The position numbers were made by a program, and so were the translations under genes. Below, piece by piece: positions 50,180-57,328 of a stretch of 64,000 nucleotides of DNA; the first letter of the stretch is position 1, and every line of letters begins with the position of its first letter. Source of the stretch: Ancrocorticia sp047602305 (GTDB lineage: Bacteria > Actinomycetota > Actinomycetes > Actinomycetales > Actinomycetaceae); NCBI GenBank assembly GCA_047602305.1, contig JASGHO010000001.1, positions 3,720,001-3,784,000 of the forward strand. The letters are read 5' to 3'. A model generated the notes under the pieces. That model searched no databases and was not told the origin of the DNA. It saw nothing but the letters and a program-made list of their open reading frames with translations.

Positions 50180-50298
50180 GAAGGATCGATCGCCAAGAAA
50201 CAGGGATCGATCAATAGGAGAGAAGGCCTGGACTTTTTGCGCGTTCCTGGGAATAAACTGAATATAGTTCTAGTCCGCTGAACAAAGGTGTCCATGCT

Positions 50299-51315
50299 AT
50301 GACTGATCTCCGTACTGAGTCTGTAGCCCGTGGTGAGTCTGTGGCTCGAGACGAAGAGTCTCCCTTGACTGAAACCGCGAACACTCCGAGGCGAGTAAGT
50401 GCGGACGTGCTGCGACTCGTCGTCGTCGATGATCACGAAATCGTGGCCTTCGGAATCCAGGCCGCCTACGAGAAAGTAGGGCGTGATCATCTGGTGGAGA
50501 TTACCTGGTTCCCCACCGTTGACGCGGTACGAGGCCCGGTCGACGTCATTATCCTTGACCTGCGGCTCTGTGACGACAGCACTCCCGCCAACAACCTCAC
50601 CTACCTGGAGTCTTTCCGTGTTCCGGTTGTGGTCTACACCTCTGCGGATGACCCTCAGATGGTGCGCGAGGCGATCCGTTACGGGGCGCTCTCGGTGGTG
50701 AGGAAGTCGTCGTCGCCGGTGGAACTTATCAATAGCGTGGAAGCTGCCTGCCGCAATGAGATTATGCCGGGGCTCGATTGGGCTGCTGCCATGGATGCGG
50801 ATAACGATTTTGTCTCGACGCAGCTGACAAAGGTGGAGGCGGACGTCCTGGCGCACTATGCCGCGGGCGAGCTCTCCGACGTGGTGGCGAAGCGGCTTGG
50901 ATTGGCCAGGACGTCAGTCAATACCTATGTCAGTCGGATCCGTCGCAAATACCGCCGGGCCGGCAGGAAAGCCGACTCGCGAATCGATCTTCTCTTCCGC
51001 GCCCACGAAGATGGGTTGATCAGTTTCTTCGAAGCGCAGAAGCTCAGCAAGCTTTCCGATGAGGAACTTGCAGCGATTGCGGCAGAGATAGCGGCGGAAG
51101 AGGCGGAAGCTGCGGCGAAGATTGCCGCAATCGCGGCGGAGGCAGAAGACGGGAACGCGGGTGAGGACGGGAACGCGGGTGGAGACGCGGGCGAGGGTAA
51201 CCCTGGCGATGCGGGTGAGGACGCGGGTGAGGACGGGAACGCGGGTGGAGACGCGGGCGAGGACGGGAACGCGGGTGAGGACGGGAACGCGGGTAGCGAT
51301 GCGGGCGGGGGATAG
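50299..51315 (+). CDS. NarL-type response regulator with repetitive acidic tail
   Basis: 338 residues from ATG at 50299. Receiver (~38-150): RLVVVDDHEIVAFG, the phospho-acceptor in VDVIILDLRL, VVVYTSAD and VVRKSSS with the conserved Lys. A LuxR/NarL HTH follows (LTKVEADVLAHYAAGELSDVVAKRLGLARTSVNTYVSRIRRKYRRAGR). After residue ~235 a Glu/Ala-rich helix (SDEELAAIAAEIAAEEAEAAAKIAAIAAEAE) leads to a tail of EDGNAGGDAG-type repeats encoded by an 18-base unit (51146-51312). No sensor kinase is adjacent. The tail is foreign to the family and may vary in length between strains. Confidence 0.88.
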   Translation: MTDLRTESVARGESVARDEESPLTETANTPRRVSADVLRLVVVDDHEIVAFGIQAAYEKVGRDHLVEITWFPTVDAVRGPVDVIILDLRLCDDSTPANNLTYLESFRVPVVVYTSADDPQMVREAIRYGALSVVRKSSSPVELINSVEAACRNEIMPGLDWAAAMDADNDFVSTQLTKVEADVLAHYAAGELSDVVAKRLGLARTSVNTYVSRIRRKYRRAGRKADSRIDLLFRAHEDGLISFFEAQKLSKLSDEELAAIAAEIAAEEAEAAAKIAAIAAEAEDGNAGEDGNAGGDAGEGNPGDAGEDAGEDGNAGGDAGEDGNAGEDGNAGSDAGGG

Positions 51316-51452
51316 GCCCGAGTCCGTGCCCGGGAACGCGGGCGAGGACCTACCTTAGGGCAACCCTGACGACCTGCCCGAGGAATAGTCCAGGTCCTCC
51401 GTAGAATGAGAGGGTCTCGGCAGGAGTCCGACCAGCGAGTATTGTCTGGAGA

Positions 51453-52847
51453 ATGACGAACGAAGCTGAGCTCCTCAATCGCCTCGATAAGCTTCCCTTC
51501 ACGAAGAAGCATCGCAAGATTCTCTTCGGGGCGGGCCTCGGATGGGCATTCGACGCGATGGACGTGGGCCTCATTACCTACATTATCGCCGTTCTGACAC
51601 AGCAGTGGGGGTTGACTCCCGCGCAGCAGTCGCTCATCGTGTCCGCAGGGTTCGTGGGGATGGCGCTCGGCGCTATTCTCGGAGGAAGCCTTGCTGATCG
51701 TGTGGGCCGCCGCACCGTCTTCACCATCACCCTCATCATCTACGGCGTGGCGACCGGTGCCTCCGCCTTCGTTGGGGGAGTGCTGCCGCTGATTATCCTG
51801 CGTGTTCTGGTGGGGCTCGGTTTGGGTGCCGAACTGCCGATCGCTTCCACGTTGGTGGCCGAGGTGTCGCCCAAGCGCCTCCGTGGCTCCATCACGGTGT
51901 GGTTGGAGGCCTTCTGGGCGCTCGGCTGGACGCTCGCCGCCCTCGTGGGGTATTTTGTGGTTCCGCTCAGCGAGGATGGCTGGCGCTGGGCGTTCGCCAT
52001 CGGTGCACTCCCCGCGTTCTATGCCATTGTTGTGCGTTGGGGGCTTCCCGAGTCAGTGCGCTTCCTGTTGAAGAAGGGACGGACGGACGAGGCTGCGGCC
52101 GTTGTGGAATCGTTGGAGGAATCTGCGGGGCCGGGTTGGCAACACGTGGTCAGCAGTGCGAGGTCTCGGAACGCAGGCTCCAGTCCGGCCACGACAGACG
52201 CCGCGGGTCCTGAGGCTGAGGCTGGGACGGGTGGCGAGAAGCCCTCCCTCACGACGCTCTTTTCCGCCGACTTCCGCAAGCGCACCGTGGGAATCTGGAC
52301 CGTGTGGTTCATGGTGAACTTTGCATACTACGGCGCTTTCATCTGGATTCCGTCGATTTTGCACGCAGAGGGCCATTCGCTGGTTCGTTCTTTCGAATTT
52401 ACGCTGATCATCACCCTGGCTCAGCTGCCCGGATACGCGGCGGCAGCCTACTTCATCGAGAAGTGGGGACGCAGGCCAACGCTCACTACGTTCCTTATGG
52501 GCTCGGCAGTGTCCGCCATCGGTTTTGGCTTGGCAGATTCCAGCGCAACCATCATTGCCGCAGGGTGTTTGTTGTCCTTCTTCAACCTCGGCGCGTGGGG
52601 TGCTCTCTACGCCATCACACCGGAGGTGTATCCCACCTTCGTACGCGGTACCGGAGCTGGATGGGCTGCCGGTTTCGGGCGTATTGCATCGATTGTGGCA
52701 CCGTTCGCGGTGACAGCTCTGCTGGCTGTCGGTGGGCTGGAGGGCGGAAACAAGCCGCTGCTCTTCGTTGTTCTGGCGGCAGCGTTCGCCATCGCCGCTG
52801 CAGCCACCTTTGCGCTGCCGGAGCGGCGTGGAGAGAGTCTGAACTAA
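51453..52847 (+). CDS. MFS transporter (NiaP/aromatic-acid-symporter-like)
   Basis: 464 residues from ATG at 51453. Twelve helices with a central loop (~200-260). Signature sequences: GWAFDAMDVGLITYIIAVLT, the loop 2-3 motif GGSLADRVGRRT, LVGLGLGAELPIASTLVAEVSPKRLRGSITV, and ITPEVYPTFVRGTGAGWAAGFGR near the end. The D-x-M-D in helix 1 is typical of NiaP-type nicotinate carriers and aromatic-acid symporters. The actual substrate is not decided by the sequence. A 17-bp hairpin follows. Confidence 0.88.
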   Translation: MTNEAELLNRLDKLPFTKKHRKILFGAGLGWAFDAMDVGLITYIIAVLTQQWGLTPAQQSLIVSAGFVGMALGAILGGSLADRVGRRTVFTITLIIYGVATGASAFVGGVLPLIILRVLVGLGLGAELPIASTLVAEVSPKRLRGSITVWLEAFWALGWTLAALVGYFVVPLSEDGWRWAFAIGALPAFYAIVVRWGLPESVRFLLKKGRTDEAAAVVESLEESAGPGWQHVVSSARSRNAGSSPATTDAAGPEAEAGTGGEKPSLTTLFSADFRKRTVGIWTVWFMVNFAYYGAFIWIPSILHAEGHSLVRSFEFTLIITLAQLPGYAAAAYFIEKWGRRPTLTTFLMGSAVSAIGFGLADSSATIIAAGCLLSFFNLGAWGALYAITPEVYPTFVRGTGAGWAAGFGRIASIVAPFAVTALLAVGGLEGGNKPLLFVVLAAAFAIAAAATFALPERRGESLN

Positions 52848-52883
52848 GGCTCCTCTCCGGTACCGGCCGCTTCCGATTTCTTC

Positions 52884-52941
52884 GTGGGCGTCCCAGCGAT
52901 ATCCGTGCCGTCTACGGCATACAGATCGCTGGGACGCCCAC
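52884..52941. terminator. Strong hairpin between MFS and S66 peptidase genes
   Basis: GTGGGCGTCCCAGCGAT pairs perfectly with ATCGCTGGGACGCCCAC, with an inner GCCGT/ACGGC. No T tract. Separates convergent genes. Confidence 0.65.
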
Positions 52942-52963
52942 ATACGTTCGTGGTTTAGCGGGA

Positions 52964-53833
52964 TCAGCCCAGCGTCACGGCACCGCTCGTGGCCGAGTGC
53001 CCGATCGATGGCACTTCGGCCACGGGAAGGCTTCCCGCATACTCCCGCACAAGGGAGAGAAGTTCAGGGCGTTCGTTGCTCGCGTCAATTTTCGTAAATT
53101 GTCCGACGACGACGCCCTCCACCTGCTCGAACGTCCCCAGAGTCCGATGGTGGCCGAGTAGTGCCGCCACTGAAGTGAGGCCCGGGCCTTGACCTTCGAT
53201 GAGGAGAACTCCGCCACTGAGATTGGGCCAGAACTGGGTGCCCGCAAGCTTGAGGAAGCAGCGGATGTTGCCTCCGAACCAGGGGAGATCGGATAGGCGT
53301 GTGGGGAGTTCGTCGGTGTTGCCTTCGGGTGAGATCTCAGCGGGTCGGCTATACCCCGGGCCAGAAGAAGCGGTGTTCACTGCCGCAGTAAGCACAGGGC
53401 GAATCACCTCACCGGCCAGCGCGCGATCGAGCTCGGAGAAGCTGGTTTCGAGGCCCACGAGTGGATTCCACAGCAGCGTGCGATAGGGAAGCGCACCAAG
53501 AATACAGCTCATGTCCGAGTACCCCACCATGAGCTTGGGATGGGAGGCTATCGCAGGAATGTCCAGGTAGGGAAGTGTCTCGTTTGCGAGGTCACCTCCG
53601 GAAATGTCAAGGATGGCTTCAACGTTGGGATCTCCAAATGCCCGATTGAGCAGATCGGCGCGCTCACGAGGATCCCAACGCCAAAGCGTGCTGGAAGCTG
53701 CGAAGAGGCGCTCGACACCGGAGGTGTCGAGCGTGTGCCCATGTGCAGCGAGCGCTTCCTTGAGAGCGGGGATTTTTTCCGTAGCCCAAGGGAACGTTGG
53801 GTTGGAACACGAGGTGAGGAAGAGTCGAGCCAT
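52964..53833 (-). CDS. S66 family LD-carboxypeptidase/MccF-like peptidase
   Basis: 289 residues from ATG at 53833. SISGGD-like ILDISGGDLANETLPYLD, nucleophile Ser in KLMVGYSDMSCIL, and the later Glu and His regions (GGVLLIEGQGPG, VPSIGHS). S66 enzymes trim the D-Ala from murein tetrapeptides in recycling; the MccF branch cleaves microcin C-type acyl-sulfamoyl nucleotides and gives immunity. The family branch cannot be fixed here. No signal peptide, in line with a cytosolic enzyme. Confidence 0.87.
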   Translation of the reverse strand: MARLFLTSCSNPTFPWATEKIPALKEALAAHGHTLDTSGVERLFAASSTLWRWDPRERADLLNRAFGDPNVEAILDISGGDLANETLPYLDIPAIASHPKLMVGYSDMSCILGALPYRTLLWNPLVGLETSFSELDRALAGEVIRPVLTAAVNTASSGPGYSRPAEISPEGNTDELPTRLSDLPWFGGNIRCFLKLAGTQFWPNLSGGVLLIEGQGPGLTSVAALLGHHRTLGTFEQVEGVVVGQFTKIDASNERPELLSLVREYAGSLPVAEVPSIGHSATSGAVTLG

Positions 53834-53868
53834 GGGGCAAGCCTAGCGCGGACGAGGTGAATGTGATG

Positions 53869-53903
53869 GCGCCCGGCTCCAAGAAATCCGGAACCGGGCG
53901 CCG
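53869..53903. terminator. GC-rich hairpin, family member 1
   Basis: GGCGCCCGG/CCGGGCGCC stem followed on the plus strand by GTCGTCGTTCTT. It lies 26 bp after the stop of propeller protein A and shares sequence with hairpins at 57253 and 62906. Confidence 0.6.
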
Positions 53904-53928
53904 TCGTCGTTCTTGATGACACGACAGG

Positions 53929-56877
53929 TTAATTCGTGTTTCCCCAATCGAGAGGGGTAAAGAAGGCAACGCGCCGGGTGATGCTGTCGTTTGGCATCGA
54001 TGCCGCATCGTCCCATTTCCCAATGCGGTCCAAATGCTTGACCGTTACCAAACGGCCATCCGGTTGGACCTCCATGGTTTCTGCCCGTTGCTTGCCGTAG
54101 GAGTAGGCGAGGACGCTGTCACGGAAGCCCTTGTTGCTCCTCAGCATGACAGTGCGCAGGAAGCTCCACGTCTGAGTCGGTTGTGTGGAGCCAGCGATGG
54201 CCTCGGTCCACCAGTGCTCATTCGCGCCACCTCGGAAGAGGTAGCACTGTCCGGTGTCGTAGTTGTAGCTGACGAAATCGTCGAACGTGTTGCCAACGAA
54301 CCTGCCGGAGGCCATGGCATGCCAAATGGCGCCACCATACGAGTTGTGCTCGTACACTTTCCTCAGGTCGGTTCCCTGTTTGTTCAACGTCCAGTGTTCG
54401 CGATACCCCAAGTTGCGCCAGGTGTAGAAGATGAAGTCGTTGTTTCCGGCGTTGGGACTGAATCCACCCCTCACCACGGCGGTCCATTCCTTGTTCCACG
54501 CCGGATAGGTTTTCACCAGAGTCATCTTGCCCAGGGAGGCATCATAGATTTCGATCCCACCCGCGGGGCTGTAGAGCATGATGCCGCCCATCGTCCCCAT
54601 GTAGTCGAAGGCGATCGGTGTGGCCTTCTTCATCAGACCCTTGAACTTGCCGATGGTGGTCAGTCTGCCATCTGCCCCGACCTTCACCGTTTCTGCTTCT
54701 CCCCTGTAGAAGTCGTAGAAGAACAGATCGCCATCCGGGTTGAGGATCTTGTTGTAACTTCCCCGCGAGAAGGATCCCGAGAGCACGTGGGTCCAGGCCC
54801 TCAAACCTTCGTGCTTCGCCTGGAAGCCGAGCATTCCCCAGTCATCCATCGTGTACAGGGCAAGTTTGCCTGTCATCTTGATGTCGTCGGCCGATGGCTG
54901 CGCCGGGGGTGTGACGGTTCCCGGCGGGGTGATTGTCGTCGAGGTACTGGAGTCCACTGTTCTGTTGTAACAGACGAAGGTTGTTCTGCCGTAGTACGGC
55001 GAACTCTTGAATTTGCCAGCGCTGGAGATGCTCGTCCAGTCCTTCGGAACTTGCGGCAGGCTTCCCCATTGTTTGAATGTTCCGTCACCGCCGGTCGTGT
55101 AGACCGAAAGCTCACCCTTCTGCTGATCGTAGGCCAGCAAGTCGCTCCAAATGGAGCCAGAGAAGGCGATGGGAACAACCTGGGTGATTCCGTAGCGCCA
55201 ATCCACGCTCGATGTTCTGACCGGACGGCCTCCCGGTGACGAGACCTCCATCATATTGACCACTTCGGACGTGCTCTTGACGAACAGGACGTCATTCTGA
55301 TTGGGATCGCCAAGAAGATTGGCTTGGACCACGGCGTTGCAGCCCTTGGGTAGAGCGCTCTGGACGTTGCTCCCCTCCGTCAGGTTTCCCTGACCGTCGG
55401 TCATGTAGAACTCGCCCCATCCGGCGTCGGCGTCGTAGAAGTACAACGCGTCATAGGGAGCCCCGTTGAAGTTGCCAGGTATCATGTGGGTCCATGATTT
55501 CCGCATGCCGGAGAGCGTCTTGAATGGCGTCAGTTTCCCTGTGCCTTTGTCCAGCTTGTAAATGTGGAGTGCGCCCTGGGCGGCGTCGTAGAACAGGAAG
55601 TCGGGCACGCTTGACTGCGTCACTCGTGCGGCAGCGACGAGCTTGGCACCTTTGCACAGGGCTGTGTTGCTGTGCAGCAGAATTGTTTCGCCCTGATCGT
55701 TGCGCGTCCAGAAGTCCCCGCGTCCGAGCGGTGCATCGTAGGCGAAGATGTCCACGCCACCGCTTCCAAACGACCCGGTGATAACGTTCGTGTAGCCGGG
55801 ATGGACGTTCGTCTTGGTGTCGAAGCGAGCTATTTCGCCACGGACCTTCACATCGTAGAAGTCGAATCGCGACTGTGAGTCGACGGTCGCCGGTGGTGTC
55901 GGCTCCGGCTCCGGCTTGGGTTCGGGTACCGGTGCGGGAGGAACAGGTAGATCAGCACCGACGGTGCGGTTGTAGGCAACGAAATGGGTCGCATTATGGG
56001 TGCTTGGTCCACCGAGGAATGTGCCGATGCCCGAGATATTCGTCCAGTCCTTGGCCACCCCCGAGAGGGTGCTGAAAAGATCGAGACCTCCCGAGCCGCC
56101 CGTGGTATAGATCGAGAGCTCACCCTTGGCTTGGTTGTAGGCGAGCAGGTCGCTCCACGGTGTGCTTGAGCAGGCCACCGGCATGATGTGTGTGAAACCT
56201 GGAACCCATTCCAGCGAAAGTTCACGAACGCCCTTTCCGCCCGGCGACTGCACCTCGAGGATCGCCGCCATGCCGTTTGAACTCTTGTAGGTGAGGACGT
56301 CATTCTGTGCAATCGTCCCTGTGAGATTGGCCCGCACCACGAAGGTACATCCTCTTGGCATCGCTCCCTGGACGTAGTTTCCTTGCGTCAGGTTTCCCTG
56401 GCCGTCGGTCATCCAGAATTCGCCGCGCCCGATCTCGGCGTCGTAGAAGAACAAGCAGTCATAGGGATCGCCGTTGTAGTTCCCGCGCACCACGTGTGTC
56501 CAGGACTTCTTCATGCCGGTGATCGTCTTTGCCAGGTTCACCTTGCCCTGATCGACGTTGTAGATATCGAGTTCGCCCTTGGCGGCGTCGTACAGCACCA
56601 CGTCAAGCTTCGTGCCGGTCAGTTTGGCGTCGACAACGAGCGTTGCGCCCTTGCGTAGCGTCGTGGTGGTGGAGACAAGATTGTTAACGCCCTGATTGGT
56701 GCGTGACCAGATATCGGCCCGCCCGAGGACCGCGTCGTAAGCGAAGATGTTGGTCCAACCACTCCCGAAGGGGCCGGTCAGAATATGTGTGTAGCCCGGG
56801 TGAACATTGGTAAGAGTGTCATATCGGACGATCTCGCCCTGATTGTTGGTTGCGTAGAATTCCAGCCGCGATGCCAT
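53929..56877 (-). CDS. Giant beta-propeller-repeat protein A (three propellers)
   Basis: 982 residues from ATG at 56877 (MASRLEFYATNNQGEIV), with GAGGAGG five bases upstream; the open frame runs back to 56964 without an RBS. The repeat unit is about 45-50 residues: W-T-H-V-V-x-G-N-x-N-G-D-P-Y-D-x-L-F-F-Y-D-A-x-x-G-x-G-E-F-W/Y. Six such units form propeller 1 (~1-330) and six form propeller 2 (~350-650). Pro-rich linkers (APVPEPKPEPEPTPP) separate them. A third, diverged propeller (~690-982) starts TGKLALYTMDDWGMLG. No signal peptide or anchor. Probably a carbohydrate- or protein-binding scaffold. The repeat resembles FG-GAP/VCBS and tachylectin-type propellers, but I cannot assign a family. 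Confidence 0.8.
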   Translation of the reverse strand: MASRLEFYATNNQGEIVRYDTLTNVHPGYTHILTGPFGSGWTNIFAYDAVLGRADIWSRTNQGVNNLVSTTTTLRKGATLVVDAKLTGTKLDVVLYDAAKGELDIYNVDQGKVNLAKTITGMKKSWTHVVRGNYNGDPYDCLFFYDAEIGRGEFWMTDGQGNLTQGNYVQGAMPRGCTFVVRANLTGTIAQNDVLTYKSSNGMAAILEVQSPGGKGVRELSLEWVPGFTHIMPVACSSTPWSDLLAYNQAKGELSIYTTGGSGGLDLFSTLSGVAKDWTNISGIGTFLGGPSTHNATHFVAYNRTVGADLPVPPAPVPEPKPEPEPTPPATVDSQSRFDFYDVKVRGEIARFDTKTNVHPGYTNVITGSFGSGGVDIFAYDAPLGRGDFWTRNDQGETILLHSNTALCKGAKLVAAARVTQSSVPDFLFYDAAQGALHIYKLDKGTGKLTPFKTLSGMRKSWTHMIPGNFNGAPYDALYFYDADAGWGEFYMTDGQGNLTEGSNVQSALPKGCNAVVQANLLGDPNQNDVLFVKSTSEVVNMMEVSSPGGRPVRTSSVDWRYGITQVVPIAFSGSIWSDLLAYDQQKGELSVYTTGGDGTFKQWGSLPQVPKDWTSISSAGKFKSSPYYGRTTFVCYNRTVDSSTSTTITPPGTVTPPAQPSADDIKMTGKLALYTMDDWGMLGFQAKHEGLRAWTHVLSGSFSRGSYNKILNPDGDLFFYDFYRGEAETVKVGADGRLTTIGKFKGLMKKATPIAFDYMGTMGGIMLYSPAGGIEIYDASLGKMTLVKTYPAWNKEWTAVVRGGFSPNAGNNDFIFYTWRNLGYREHWTLNKQGTDLRKVYEHNSYGGAIWHAMASGRFVGNTFDDFVSYNYDTGQCYLFRGGANEHWWTEAIAGSTQPTQTWSFLRTVMLRSNKGFRDSVLAYSYGKQRAETMEVQPDGRLVTVKHLDRIGKWDDAASMPNDSITRRVAFFTPLDWGNTN

Positions 56878-57328
56878 GTCGGCCTCCTCTATTGGGTTGT
56901 TGGATGGATCAGATGTATCTCCTGTGTGATGAACGACGACGGCGTCCGGCACCAAAGTCCGCAACCGGGCGCGTCAACATCGAGGCCTCCCAAAGTAGAG
57001 CCATTGGTCCCTTGACGGTACCGTGTCGATAGTCACAAAACAATAGCGAATGTACCGACTGGTTAAATATTGGCTCGTTGTTGTTTCGCCGAAGATCGGT
57101 GTTGGGGTGAGGATTTGGTGAATTTTCCGCAACTTGACGCGTGACTGTTATGTGGTGACTGGTTGGGTGGATTCTTGGTGCGGGAGAGTGAATATTTATT
57201 CTGAACTGGTTGGCACATTACGGAGGGCTCGTGGTAATCGAGTGAGAATGGGACGACGACGGCGCCCCGTTCCGATGATTGTCCGGAACCAGGCGCCGTC
57301 GTCGTTCGTATGAAACGAGGGGATCCTA
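56878..57328. promoter_or_regulatory. Region upstream of propeller A with two family hairpins
   Basis: 451 bp. ACGACGACGGCGCC (57253-57266) pairs exactly with GGCGCCGTCGTCGT (57292-57305), 24 bp beyond the stop of propeller B, its likely terminator. A diverged copy (GAACGACGACGGCGTCCGG...CCGGGCGC) is at 56932-56970. The AT-rich centre, 57030-57230, probably contains the promoter of A; no clear hexamers seen. Confidence 0.55.

Noticed and set aside
54034..55239. 401-residue plus-strand frame
   Set aside because: Antisense to propeller protein A, whose repeats are conserved in three paralogs; the plus frame shows no such conservation.
55875..56075. Possible CRISPR-like periodicity in the propeller genes
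   Set aside because: The periodicity is in protein repeats of about 150 bp with diverged DNA; there are no identical short repeats or spacers.
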